A stretch of 64,000 nt of DNA, taken from positions 1 to 64,000 of the forward strand of contig NZ_FQYR01000003.1 in assembly GCF_900141815.1 (NCBI RefSeq), read 5' to 3'. Of the stretch, positions 1-7,452 are shown piece by piece. This DNA is from Rubritalea squalenifaciens DSM 18772. Lineage in GTDB: Bacteria > Verrucomicrobiota > Verrucomicrobiia > Verrucomicrobiales > Akkermansiaceae. Both the position numbers and the translations under genes were made by a program. The notes under the pieces are model-generated. The model was not told where the DNA came from. It searched no databases and saw only the letters and a list, made by a program, of their open reading frames with translations. Position 1 is the stretch's first letter. Each line of letters starts with the position of its first letter.

Positions 1-258
1 CAGCAGCTTTTGCGCAGGAGGCTCGTCGCCGGGTACTACCGGGTATTCATCACGCTCGCGTTTGCGGTTCTGGACCCAGGTGGCGAAGGTCTGGTATTTG
101 ACGCCGTGAAGGGCGGCAAACTTCGTTCCTGACAGAGGGCTCTTTTCGAAGGTATCCAGCAGGGCCTCCCGATGTTTCTTGTCCAGACGAACCCGGCCGA
201 TGCAGTCGGTCTTAATGAGGGGATTTCCCGGCGAATTCGTAGACGTCATAGTTGTCAT
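1..258 (-). CDS. IS66-family accessory protein TnpA-like, partial
   Basis: An open frame of 86 codons begins at an ATG at 258 and runs off the left edge of the window without a stop. The product has a basic segment around residues 22-40 (RVRLDKKHREALLDTFEKS) followed by a short helix-turn-helix-like stretch (KFAALHGVKYQTFATWVQ) near residues 46-63. This layout is typical of the small TnpA/OrfA proteins that precede tnpB and tnpC in IS66 elements, where they are needed for transposition. A second in-frame ATG at codon 4 is possible. The gene reads away from an IS66-type end whose tip is at 328, the expected position for the first gene of such an element. The rest of the element lies left of the window. 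The family call rests on pattern and context, not on a search. Confidence 0.7.
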   Translation of the reverse strand, partial: MTTMTSTNSPGNPLIKTDCIGRVRLDKKHREALLDTFEKSPLSGTKFAALHGVKYQTFATWVQNRKRERDEYPVVPGDEPPAQKLL

Positions 259-270
259 GCTATGACGTCT
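241..270. repeat. 11-bp inverted repeat over the tnpA start
   Basis: AGACGTCATAG (241-251) and CTATGACGTCT (260-270) are perfect inverted copies separated by 8 bases. The repeat covers the tnpA-like start codon at 258. It could be an operator or a hairpin in the 5' leader that limits transposase translation; this role is inferred. Confidence 0.55.
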
Positions 271-301
271 ATGAAATCGACGTTACAACGGCGAAGCGCA
301 A

Positions 302-328
302 ACCGAGGGTCGATGATTTAGCGCTTAC
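302..328 (-). repeat. IS66-type terminal inverted repeat, tip at 328
   Basis: Read from 328 leftward on the minus strand the sequence begins GTAAGCGCTAAATCATCGAC. It is identical over at least 27 bases to the sequence starting at 710 on the plus strand. GTAAGCG is the usual outermost sequence of IS66 elements, so the element belonging to this end extends left and contains the tnpA-like gene. Confidence 0.7.
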
Positions 329-331
329 GTT

Positions 332-510
332 TCAGGTGGTAACTGCGGTAGAGAGGGTGTGAGAGGCGGTAACAATGAGACCTGCGAAGGGCTGCCCTCC
401 GCCCGAGAGTACCTTGTCCAGGCAACCGTGGGCCCGGCTGGCGTGCCAGTCGTAGAGCACTCCGGCCTGTGGGCTGGTGTAGATCCAGAAGTAGCCCTGG
501 CTGGTGCCGC
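332..510 (-). pseudogene. IS66 transposase (TnpC) internal fragment
   Basis: On the minus strand one frame reads GTSQGYFWIYTSPQAG, then LYDWHASRAHGCLDKVL, closely resembling the DDE domain of IS66 TnpC where 'GY-W-Y' is followed by 'FDW...SR...CL'. The match fades after about residue 50 and the frame stops at 332. The fragment has no start and is cut at 510/511, exactly where another GTAAGCGC end begins. It is a dead remnant, probably split by a later IS66 insertion. Confidence 0.65.
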
Positions 511-709
511 GTAAGCGCTCAATAGAGGCCCCTTTGATTTAGCTTGGCGCAGATGTTGCAACGTCAGTTTTCATAAGAGTCGTATGTTGGTGACTACGGC
601 ACTTATGACTCAGGCTGCCTTGGCTGCCGCAGACCCGGCCTGCAGGAGGGCGATCCAGGCTTTCGGCAGCAGCTCGCGCAGGTTGTCCCGGCTGGTCATG
701 CCGGGTATC
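511..709 (-). pseudogene. Second IS66 remnant: element end plus TnpC C-terminus
   Basis: GTAAGCGCTC at 511-520 looks like another IS66 tip. Reading on the minus strand from 709 to 610, one frame gives PGMTSRDNLRELLPKAW and ends AAAKAA followed by a TGA stop, matching the usual C-terminus of IS66 TnpC proteins. Only about 33 codons survive. The fragment is bounded on the right by the GTAAGCGC end at 710, so at least three IS66 ends (328, 511, 710) are packed into 400 bp. It cannot encode an active enzyme. Confidence 0.6.
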
Positions 710-736
710 GTAAGCGCTAAATCATCGACCCTCGGT
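710..736 (+). repeat. IS66-type terminal inverted repeat, tip at 710
   Basis: The sequence from 710 is identical, in inverted orientation, to 302-328. Its interior would lie to the right, yet the right side is the 3' end of a 610-codon gene that ends inside this repeat. Either a deletion adjacent to the IS joined this end to the gene, or the gene is cargo of an IS66-like unit whose other end is not recognisable here. Confidence 0.65.
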
Positions 737-2549
737 GTGAGGGACGCTCAGCCTCCACGTTGGACGCGAAAAGTGACCGCCAGAACCATGATGGAAGTGG
801 GCTTTGATGTTTAAGGCAGGCAAGGACGTAGATCGACTGCATTCCTGTTACCTTCGCCACGATCTCATCGGGGAACTTTGTTGCCTCGACGAAATTCCGT
901 ACAGATTGTTCAGGCGCGTCACGGTCTAGATGGAAGGGTACTCCATGCCCTGATTGAACGGGGCCTGAGATGATTTCGTCGAACCAGCTATGTGGAGGTA
1001 GCCAGCCCATGAGTTCGATAGCTGTGAAGTCCGCATTCTCGGGTGCGTCTCTGGTGAGCGAGATGATATGCTCCCTCATCAGTTGGCTGCCTTCCTCGGG
1101 GGAACTCAAGGAGAGGATCTCCGCCAACATCAGGAGCAAATAGCTTGGTAGCGATTCGGGACGGGCTGGCTCAATATCCACCAGAGATTCAAAAAGTGAT
1201 TCCCATGAATTCCTGAAATCGATCCAGGGTAGATCACTGATTTTGAACTGCCTAAGTCTGAGTCGGGTGAGGGTCTCTTGCAGCCAATCGTCGATTTCTG
1301 TACCTTTGCCGACGGAACCCAAAGCGCGCCACACTAAGAACATCTCGATGTGTTGAATATCCAACATGGGACGACAACAGGCTGGGTTAGCGTTCCTGAA
1401 TGCCTCTATCCAGTCAGTGCATTCACCGAGGTGTTTTTCGAGCAGTTCTAGCGCTTCCTTGTCGTCTATTTCGGTTAGCAACTCATGAGTCATCATTGAG
1501 AGTAGCCCAAGACGGCCCAGATGCCAGAATGCGAGGTATGAGCTGGCGGCATCATTTGCCAGACCGTCTTCGATCATCAGCGAATCTTCCGCCGCCAGAT
1601 GGTGGGCGTTCTCCTGATAGAAGGTGTGTAGCGTGTCGAAGTAGAACTTGTATGTCACATCCATGACAACATCGCCCGCTTTCTTTTGGTCTTTTTCGGA
1701 CACGCGCTTGCCAGTTTCCCAGACTGCAAGAACGGCCCATTCTATGAGATCAATCCATCCGATGATAGCTCCGCCCGTGGGTTCATCCTTGGCATCCTTT
1801 TTGAGATGATTCTTCAGGATAATCAAAAGGACTGGCACCATCCGCATTGATCGCTCGTCAGATGGCGAGGCGAGAACTGTCGCCAGGAAGGCTTTCCACT
1901 CTGGGATCAGTAACTCTCTCCAGTAGGGCGACATCGCATCAAATTCCTCAAGTTGGCCGCAAAGATAGGTGAACTTTCTGAAGAGGTTTTCCGGGAGGAG
2001 AGATGGGCTCATCAAGTGTTGTTCGACTAGCCCGGTCAGGGTCGTCAGGTTCCACCGCTCAAAACTCCTAATCGCGTTATCGCCGATTTTGGTGCCCATT
2101 CCGGAACAGAGGCGCTCGTAGTCTTCAATTCCTTCCTCGGCGTCATCTTTATTGTAAGCTAGTATCACGATTACCTCTGTTACATCTGCTAGTCGACTGT
2201 CCCGTAGATCAGGAAACGATGCTCGCTGGAGGTCTGAGGAAGTTCGTTCGTCGACGAATGTCCTTGATGTTAGCTTCTTCGCCTTGAGGACAAAGATGCG
2301 CAGTTTGGTGCGGTCCTCAGATAGGAATGCGAAGTCGATGCCGTGCTCGTTTTCTTTGATTGGTTGGGGTAGCTGATCACGTCCCTCTCGGAAATATGGG
2401 ATGCGTATTGGTGTATTGCCTGCTTCCAATTCCAGCTGAGATATAACCCTGTCCAGCCCATAGCGGGGGCCTCTCTTTGTTGCCGCAGTCTCCTCACTCA
2501 GGCTGTGAAGATAGTTGCTGAGGTAATCTGTGTTGGACGCCGAACTCAC
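717..2549 (-). CDS. Unrecognised helical protein with nuclease-like N-terminus
   Basis: This 610-residue protein matches no family I can name with confidence. Its first ~200 residues resemble the N-terminal restriction-endonuclease-like domain of some phage-defence proteins. There is an acidic pair at E68/D72 (HGIDFAFL), then a strand ending FVLKAKKL (K89, K91) where PD-(D/E)XK enzymes carry (D/E/Q)xK, then a strand EVIVILAYN and a segment WNLTTLTGLVEQHL followed by LLPENLFRKF. The usual acidic or Gln residue before the catalytic Lys is Lys here, so activity is uncertain. The remaining ~400 residues are predicted helical with no clear motif. It overlaps the upstream 632-codon gene by 4 bp (ATGA), implying coupled translation and related roles. 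The last residues are encoded by an IS66 end, so the native C-terminus may be lost. Confidence 0.6.
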   Translation of the reverse strand: MSSASNTDYLSNYLHSLSEETAATKRGPRYGLDRVISQLELEAGNTPIRIPYFREGRDQLPQPIKENEHGIDFAFLSEDRTKLRIFVLKAKKLTSRTFVDERTSSDLQRASFPDLRDSRLADVTEVIVILAYNKDDAEEGIEDYERLCSGMGTKIGDNAIRSFERWNLTTLTGLVEQHLMSPSLLPENLFRKFTYLCGQLEEFDAMSPYWRELLIPEWKAFLATVLASPSDERSMRMVPVLLIILKNHLKKDAKDEPTGGAIIGWIDLIEWAVLAVWETGKRVSEKDQKKAGDVVMDVTYKFYFDTLHTFYQENAHHLAAEDSLMIEDGLANDAASSYLAFWHLGRLGLLSMMTHELLTEIDDKEALELLEKHLGECTDWIEAFRNANPACCRPMLDIQHIEMFLVWRALGSVGKGTEIDDWLQETLTRLRLRQFKISDLPWIDFRNSWESLFESLVDIEPARPESLPSYLLLMLAEILSLSSPEEGSQLMREHIISLTRDAPENADFTAIELMGWLPPHSWFDEIISGPVQSGHGVPFHLDRDAPEQSVRNFVEATKFPDEIVAKVTGMQSIYVLACLKHQSPLPSWFWRSLFASNVEAERPSHRGSMI

Positions 2550-4444
2550 GAGGTTTTCTCCTTTCTGCGCAGTGATGCGGCCAACAGATCCTGATGCTGC
2601 CTGATCGAGATGTTTTTAAGTTTTCTCCCGTCTGCATCGCTTATATCGAGTCGCGGGAATTCCATGCTGTTTGAAATGCTTTGGAAAGGGGTTGATGGCG
2701 TCAAGGCTCCATTGTAAAATGAACTAAAGCCCTCCGACCCGTATATAATCTTGGACGGCTTGAAGAATTTGAGCAGCGAACTTGCCTGTTTCATGCCGTC
2801 ATTGATTGCCTTCGCTCTACGACGAGTGGTGACCCGTGCGGCTAGTCTGTGTCCCGGCACGATCATCTGACCGATTGGGCTCTTGGCGGCCTCGCGAAGA
2901 CCGTCAAAGTAAGCGTCCACTTTGGCTATCACCGATTTCACCAAGTTCGAATTTTCCGCAGCTTCATTGAGCAGAGGCGCTGTAGACCCAGGCAGGTTGC
3001 ATGCTTGATAGACCAATTCACCCGTATAAGCGATCTGGAGATCTTCTGATCCGCTTTCGATGCGCGGCAGAAGAGAAAGTAGGAAACGCATGGTGCCAGC
3101 TCCTTCCATGTAGATATGACGGGTCTCGAACATCGCTAAAGCAACGGATTCATCACAAAAGCAGCCAAGCACTTCATCATTAAACTTGTAGTCTGGACAG
3201 AGTTTCAGGAGTTGGAATCCGTATTGTCTGGCTGAACGCTCTGGGGAGAATATGTAGTCAGTGACCAACGTAGAGAGCGTGGCGAGGATGCCCCGCGACT
3301 CATCGCCCGAGTAGCCCGCTCTATTGGAAAACATCGACTCAAGAGCGTAGGGGTTTCGTTCGATTAGATCACTGCAAAGAGACTTAAATTGTTCCTCATC
3401 TGCTCTGTATATCGCCGCAGCTGTTTCTGCAACACGGGCCCAGATCCCTTTGTGTTCATCGGCTATCGGTTGGAGTTCGATTAAAAGGTGACTGAGTGGT
3501 AGCAGATTCTCCGGCGTGAAAGCATCGCCTTCGTTTCTCCAGCCTCGTGCGAGTGAGTCAGCTACAATATATTGCTCGACGGGGACAAGAGCTGAGAATT
3601 CCAAGCTCTTTAGCCATTCGGAGGCCAGGGATAAGCTGGTTGAATCGCATGGTCTGGAGAAGAGCACGCAGACAAGGCGAAGCCCGTCTTCCCGCTCATT
3701 GGCTAATGAGGGGTTTATGTCCCTAAACAACTTGCTGAGGATTGTAGAAGACGGGAGTGACAGGATGATGGTCGTGCGCCACGAGCGAACGAAGAGCGTG
3801 CGGTCTTCTGGGCGTCTGGATTGTCGGAATTTGTTGGAAGTGGCTTCGATGAATTCTGGCGCTGAATCCCGCAGAGTTCCCAAAGCCTGTGCTGCCAGTT
3901 CGATGCCTTTGTCATCCGCAGAATCACGCCATGCTAGAATCGCCTTAACTGCCCGTTGATGGTCAGCTTCGAACCATTTCTCGAAGTAGTCGAACAATGG
4001 ACCGTTCGCCAAGTCTCCGCTGGCTTTCTCCAAGAGCCGAGGGAACCAGGATGTGGTGAATGTATCGGTAAGGGTAAGCAGGAGCGCTGTACCAGGAAAC
4101 AAACGTAAGATCTGAAAGAATGTGCTCTGATCAACAGCTATTAGATTCTCAAGATGTCGGGATCTCTCTTCCTCTTCAAGCTGTGAAAGGTAATGGTTCC
4201 ACAAGTTGCAAAGGAGTATGGAGGTGTCTGGATTCGCCGCCCCCAGCAGAAAGGTGAACCGGTAGAGCTCCTCGTAGGGTGATTCAGCCGTGAACAATAA
4301 AGCCCCGAATTGCTTCAAAAACTTGGGGTCGGATTCGCTCAACCCAAGGCCCTTGCTCGGTAAGTCTTTAGGGATCTGTTGTTGGCTCTTGGGATCCGCT
4401 AGATCGGACTCATTGATGAGCTTGATGAAGGCTGTGGTATCCAT
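2546..4444 (-). CDS. Unrecognised large helical protein
   Basis: A 632-residue soluble protein with no signal peptide, no transmembrane segment and no P-loop or catalytic motif that I can see. It is rich in Leu, Ser, Glu and Arg and looks like an all-helical HEAT/TPR-type scaffold, with a more basic C-terminal tail (HRLAARVTTRRRAKA near residue 530). The ATG at 4444 lies 3 nt after the stop of a 48-codon ORF, and the gene's TGA overlaps the ATG of the next gene. The three ORFs thus form one translationally coupled unit. Placement in an integrative element beside a nuclease-like partner suggests an anti-phage or anti-plasmid role, but this is inference from context alone. Confidence 0.6.
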   Translation of the reverse strand: MDTTAFIKLINESDLADPKSQQQIPKDLPSKGLGLSESDPKFLKQFGALLFTAESPYEELYRFTFLLGAANPDTSILLCNLWNHYLSQLEEEERSRHLENLIAVDQSTFFQILRLFPGTALLLTLTDTFTTSWFPRLLEKASGDLANGPLFDYFEKWFEADHQRAVKAILAWRDSADDKGIELAAQALGTLRDSAPEFIEATSNKFRQSRRPEDRTLFVRSWRTTIILSLPSSTILSKLFRDINPSLANEREDGLRLVCVLFSRPCDSTSLSLASEWLKSLEFSALVPVEQYIVADSLARGWRNEGDAFTPENLLPLSHLLIELQPIADEHKGIWARVAETAAAIYRADEEQFKSLCSDLIERNPYALESMFSNRAGYSGDESRGILATLSTLVTDYIFSPERSARQYGFQLLKLCPDYKFNDEVLGCFCDESVALAMFETRHIYMEGAGTMRFLLSLLPRIESGSEDLQIAYTGELVYQACNLPGSTAPLLNEAAENSNLVKSVIAKVDAYFDGLREAAKSPIGQMIVPGHRLAARVTTRRRAKAINDGMKQASSLLKFFKPSKIIYGSEGFSSFYNGALTPSTPFQSISNSMEFPRLDISDADGRKLKNISIRQHQDLLAASLRRKEKTS

Positions 4445-4447
4445 GGC

Positions 4448-4594
4448 TTACGGTTCGCCCCGGAAGGCGCGTTGTTGGAGGAAGGCGAAGAGTTCGCCTG
4501 ATTCATTCTGCTGGTCCGATAATCGATCTGCTACCGTAGTGCATTGTTTTGCGATGCGGGCTCCATGATTAGCAGTATCCTTGATGAAACTCAA
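4448..4594 (-). CDS. Possible 48-aa first gene of the operon (TTG start) or gene remnant
   Basis: On the minus strand a frame is open from 4612 to a TAA at 4448-4450, with no ATG. A TTG at 4594 gives a 48-residue product ending FLQQRAFRGEP, and GGAAAAG lies 8 nt upstream as a plausible ribosome-binding site. The hydrophilic, helix-prone sequence (AKQCTTVADRLSDQQNESGE) and the 3-nt gap to the next ATG favour a real coupled small gene. The alternative is the 3' stub of a larger deleted gene, since no conventional start exists. An inverted repeat and a TATATA box lie just upstream. Confidence 0.4.
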   Translation of the reverse strand: MSFIKDTANHGARIAKQCTTVADRLSDQQNESGELFAFLQQRAFRGEP

Positions 4595-4611
4595 CCTGTA
4601 ATCTTTTCCAA

Positions 4612-4663
4612 ACTATCAGTTCGTGAGCGTTTCATGAGAGATATATAGGGTGACACTGATAGT
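4612..4663 (-). promoter_or_regulatory. Promoter region with 9-bp inverted repeat
   Basis: ACTATCAGT (4612-4620) and ACTGATAGT (4655-4663) are perfect inverted copies flanking 34 bp that include TATATA on the minus strand, a good -10 candidate for the operon starting at 4594. TTGGAT just upstream is a weak -35 with a rather long spacer of 19 bp. The arrangement suggests a regulator binding both sides of the promoter. The assignment is from sequence pattern only. Confidence 0.45.
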
Positions 4664-4775
4664 GTGATCCAATGAAAGAAAAACCAAAGAAGGTCTGGAT
4701 ATAGCAAAGCAAGAATTCATGAAGCTATACTTTGAATCAGAGGTGCAGGAAATTATCAGCATTCTTCATGAAGCT

Positions 4776-4813
4776 AAAAAAATGCCGCACCTCCCCGGAG
4801 GGAGGTACGGCAT
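4776..4813 (-). terminator. Rho-independent terminator of the DUF932 gene
   Basis: On the minus strand a strong hairpin (arms ATGCCG and ACCTCCC with complements, loop of 4 bases) is followed directly by seven T residues. It lies 29 bp after the DUF932 stop and separates that operon from the divergent-context defence-like operon. Confidence 0.85.
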
Positions 4814-4841
4814 GGTGTCAGGGGGATAGGTTGTTTATTTA

Positions 4842-5615
4842 CTAACACAATGCGTATTTGGCGTCGAACAGGCCTTGGAGGGCTTCTCCTCGTTTCACCT
4901 GTAGCTCGGGTGAAATCTTCTTCGTGGCTTCGGTGAAGGCGTTGAAGAGGCTCCAGGCGGTTCGACGTTCAAAACATTCGTGGTCGGGCTTGCGCCACTG
5001 GCCGACAACCTCCGGTATCTGTGAGTTGGTAATCGCCCCGGCATCTACGGCACGTACGATCAAGTCGTGTGCCTGTAGGTCGGTTACGCGCGACTGCTTG
5101 TAGAGCGATATGCGCTCGTCCATGCTCTGCAGCCTGTCTCCTAACTTTCCGATGGCCCGGTTGGTCAGGTGGCGCAGATCCCGGGCGGCGAAGCGAGTGT
5201 GCTTGCGCTGGATCTTCACCATCCCGGAGAACGCGAGATTGTCACAGATCATGACTCTCGTGCCTGCCACCAGGCCAGCCGGGAAGGTCTTGTCGTGCGA
5301 GTTCCTGATCCCGATCACCCAGCTGTAGTCCTCGTGGGTCGAGCCGTGCTTCGCCACTTCGATCACGCCGAAGTAACGTGCGCCTTCATGGCTGAGAGCG
5401 TGGGTCTCGGATAGGATCTCCAGTCCGCTGTCCCAGAGCTGGCTTTCCACTTCCTCCAGCAGGTGCCGGTGAGGCATGGGATACCAGGTGATGGTCGATG
5501 CCGGTGTGGGGATGCGGTAGACGTCACCCCGCTCCACGGTATTGGCTCCGCAGTGCAGCAGGAGGTTCGGGTTGGCGTTACGTCTGTGGTTGTCGATTTC
5601 GATAATGTTATTCAT
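4842..5615 (-). CDS. DUF932 domain protein (phage/plasmid type)
   Basis: The 257-residue protein carries the DUF932 pattern: a central SWVIGIRNSHDKTFPAG segment followed by VMICDNLAFSG and a basic helical stretch, then a C-terminal WSLFNAFTEATKK motif. DUF932 proteins are common on plasmids, phages and integrative elements and are often linked to DNA metabolism or anti-restriction, but their biochemical role is not established. The ATG at 5615 follows GAAAGAAGACCG, a usable ribosome-binding site. A strong terminator follows. The 125-bp gap before it contains a hairpin, so it may be transcribed both with the upstream operon and on its own. Confidence 0.8.
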   Translation of the reverse strand: MNNIIEIDNHRRNANPNLLLHCGANTVERGDVYRIPTPASTITWYPMPHRHLLEEVESQLWDSGLEILSETHALSHEGARYFGVIEVAKHGSTHEDYSWVIGIRNSHDKTFPAGLVAGTRVMICDNLAFSGMVKIQRKHTRFAARDLRHLTNRAIGKLGDRLQSMDERISLYKQSRVTDLQAHDLIVRAVDAGAITNSQIPEVVGQWRKPDHECFERRTAWSLFNAFTEATKKISPELQVKRGEALQGLFDAKYALC

Positions 5616-5652
5616 CGGTCTTCTTTCTCATGTTGATGGTTTTTGAAATGCG

Positions 5653-5687
5653 AAGAGCCGCGCTCCTGGGATGGAGTCGCGGCTCTT
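5653..5687. repeat. Strong hairpin between small membrane gene and DUF932
   Basis: AAGAGCCGCG (5653-5662) and CGCGGCTCTT (5678-5687) form a 10-bp stem extended by CTCC/GGAG. There is no T-run directly after it on either strand, so it is more likely an mRNA-stabilising or attenuating hairpin than a full terminator. Confidence 0.5.
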
Positions 5688-5740
5688 TCGCGTAGTCTTG
5701 TTTGTTATCCAAAAGGAAGGCGTGCTTCCTTGTACGTGGC

Positions 5741-5914
5741 TCAGCGGTTTCTGCGGTCGATCTTCAGCAGCAGGTAGATGATCGCCAGCAAGGCGAGTAC
5801 TACCACCCACAGGTCCTTGATGATCCACAGGATGAGCGCGATGTAACAGATACCAGCAAAGGCACTGTATGTGGGCGGCAGGCTGTTTCTCCTGCGGTGC
5901 CTTCTATTTCCCAT
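5741..5914 (-). CDS. 57-aa small membrane protein
   Basis: A short frame from the ATG at 5914 to TGA at 5741 encodes 57 residues: a basic N-terminus (MGNRRHRRRN), then one or two hydrophobic helices (FAGICYIALILWIIKDL and VVVLALLAIIYLLL) and a charged end KIDRRNR. The positive-inside rule puts both ends in the cytoplasm if it is a hairpin. It overlaps the lipoprotein gene by 11 bp, so it belongs to the same operon. No family is recognised. Confidence 0.6.
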   Translation of the reverse strand: MGNRRHRRRNSLPPTYSAFAGICYIALILWIIKDLWVVVLALLAIIYLLLKIDRRNR

Positions 5915-6128
5915 GGCGGTCTCCTTTCTCTTTCATGATGGTGGCGATGCCCCGGATGAGGGCGACCGCGATCAGTGAAATGGCCAGCACCTTGATGCCT
6001 TCACCCAGCGGGTTGTAGTCCGGGGCCTGGATGATGACCTCACGCTGTACAGGAGGTTTCTTTTTCTCCTCCTGCTTGCAGCTGGTGAAAGCCAGAGACA
6101 GTGCAAGTACGGGTAGTAACAGCTTCAT
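5904..6128 (-). CDS. Small lipoprotein with C-terminal membrane helix
   Basis: From the ATG at 6128 (preferred over an upstream start at 6155) the 74-residue product begins MKLLLPVLALSLAFTSC, a clear lipoprotein signal with lipobox FTSC. After a charged linker (QEEKKKPP) there is a second hydrophobic helix (IKVLAISLIAVALIRGIATI) and a basic tail. A lipid anchor plus a transmembrane segment in one small protein is unusual. Its ATG overlaps the nuclease stop by 4 bp, and its end overlaps the next small membrane gene, indicating a coupled operon. Function unknown. Confidence 0.6.
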   Translation of the reverse strand: MKLLLPVLALSLAFTSCKQEEKKKPPVQREVIIQAPDYNPLGEGIKVLAISLIAVALIRGIATIMKEKGDRHGK

Positions 6129-6946
6129 GCCGCCGCTCCTTTCCACGCCTTGCACTCGGCCAGGTACTCACACCCGGCACACATGAAGGAAGGCGAGCAG
6201 GTGTAGTCACCCGACTTCACCGCCTCCACATGTCTATGCATCAGTTCGATGGTGTTGGCTATCTCCTCGTCGGAGACTGGATCCATCCGGGTGACGTGCA
6301 CTTTGGGAACCTTGGTCTTCACCAGATGGTGCAGCTCAAGACCACATTCCTTCTCACCCGTACAGTGACGGTAGAGGATGGCGTAGACTCCAAGCTGCGT
6401 ACTGTGCACAAGCTTGGCACATCCGTCTGACGGTGACTTGGCCGCCGTCTTGTAGTCGACGATACGGCGGTCCCCATGCACGAGGTCGAGGATTCCCATC
6501 AGCGGAGGAAGTTCTTCCAGCTCGGCGTCGAGGCGTACCTCGATACCAGCTATGGAGTCATCCTCATTGATTAGGCTGGAAGAGACGTAGGCATCTATCA
6601 GAGCCCATGCCTTGTCCCGGATGTCGAGTGCCACCTCGTCGTCTTCCCAGTCGACCGGGTTCTTCTGCAACTCGCGGTCCCATGCTTCGTCCAGTACCAG
6701 TCTGAGTTCCTCGTACTGGTGTTTCTCGTTGCTCCAGCGCCAGTGGTTGAAACGCTGGAGCACGGCATGCACGACCTTGCCCAGGTGAAGGGCTGGCGTG
6801 CTCTGCGAGGGGATACGGGCGATGTAGCGAAAGTAGTGCTTCCTCCTGCACTGCTGCCAGCACGACAAGCGTGAGGCGGACAGGTACTCCAGTGCATGGG
6901 TTACATCCGGCACACGTTCTTCCACAGGCTTGGCAAGGGCGCTCAT
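6125..6946 (-). CDS. Cas4/AddB-like PD-(D/E)XK nuclease with Fe-S cysteines
   Basis: The 273-residue protein has the RecB/Cas4 nuclease core: LHLGKVVHAVL with H60, GILD (D154), VDYKT (D164, K166) and STQLGVY (Q184). Cys29/Cys33 near the N-terminus and C250, C256-x2-C259-x5-C265 at the C-terminus match the cysteine spacing that holds a 4Fe-4S cluster in AddB and Cas4 enzymes. Such enzymes process DNA ends with exonuclease activity. There is no cas1/cas2 nearby, so a CRISPR adaptation role is unlikely; plasmid or phage-type recombination is more probable. The gene overlaps both neighbours by 4 bp (ATGA junctions). Confidence 0.8.
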   Translation of the reverse strand: MSALAKPVEERVPDVTHALEYLSASRLSCWQQCRRKHYFRYIARIPSQSTPALHLGKVVHAVLQRFNHWRWSNEKHQYEELRLVLDEAWDRELQKNPVDWEDDEVALDIRDKAWALIDAYVSSSLINEDDSIAGIEVRLDAELEELPPLMGILDLVHGDRRIVDYKTAAKSPSDGCAKLVHSTQLGVYAILYRHCTGEKECGLELHHLVKTKVPKVHVTRMDPVSDEEIANTIELMHRHVEAVKSGDYTCSPSFMCAGCEYLAECKAWKGAAA

Positions 6947-7452
6947 CGCGCTCCTCCTTTCCTCGCCTGCTTACGCGGGGCTGGGTATAGCTCGAAGAGC
7001 AGGTCGATCAGCCCGGACGCCTCCAGCTTGTTGAGCTGGTGCAGGGACTTGGCGAAGCGCTGGTCAGCCAGAAGCTCCACCTCTCCGGGATCGATGCGAC
7101 GCTCGTCGATGATCTTGTTGATCAGGTCACGTTGCTTGGGCGAGCACACCCAGCTAGGCTGTTGCATGTTCACCACGTTAGCTGGCTGCTGTGTCTGCTG
7201 CTGAACTGGTGCTTGAGGAGTCACAGCGGAAGCAGTGTTGGTCTCCATACCGTAGTCACCCGGCGGGACGAACCCTGGCTGCAGTATCTGTTGGTCGACG
7301 TTTTGCTGGAGTGTCGCGTACAAGCGGGCGATCTCCTGCGGTATGTCGGCAGCGGATGAGATCTCCACCTCAATGGAGGCCGAGAACGAATGCGAAGAAT
7401 AGCCGGGCAGCCCCAGCTTCTTCGAGTAGTTGGTGGTCAGGTTGATGGCCAT
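6943..7452 (-). CDS. Putative ssDNA-binding/recombination accessory protein
   Basis: A 169-residue protein: an N-terminal beta-rich segment (residues ~1-50, with FSASIEVEISS), a Gln/Pro/Thr-rich linker (~residues 75-100), and a C-terminal helical module reading SPKQRDLINKIIDERRI then FAKSLHQLNKLEASGLIDLL. That module resembles the 'KQ..LI..L..E.....L..LT..EAS.LI..L' tail found on several ssDNA-binding and single-strand annealing proteins of phages and plasmids. The immediate nuclease partner fits a recombination role. GAAAGG precedes the ATG by about 8 nt. It is the first gene of the overlapping operon. The functional call is inference. Confidence 0.5.
   Translation of the reverse strand: MAINLTTNYSKKLGLPGYSSHSFSASIEVEISSAADIPQEIARLYATLQQNVDQQILQPGFVPPGDYGMETNTASAVTPQAPVQQQTQQPANVVNMQQPSWVCSPKQRDLINKIIDERRIDPGEVELLADQRFAKSLHQLNKLEASGLIDLLFELYPAPRKQARKGGAR

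Noticed and set aside
6125-6946. CRISPR-Cas4 adaptation gene
   Set aside because: Cas4-like motifs are present, but there is no repeat array and no cas1/cas2 in the window.
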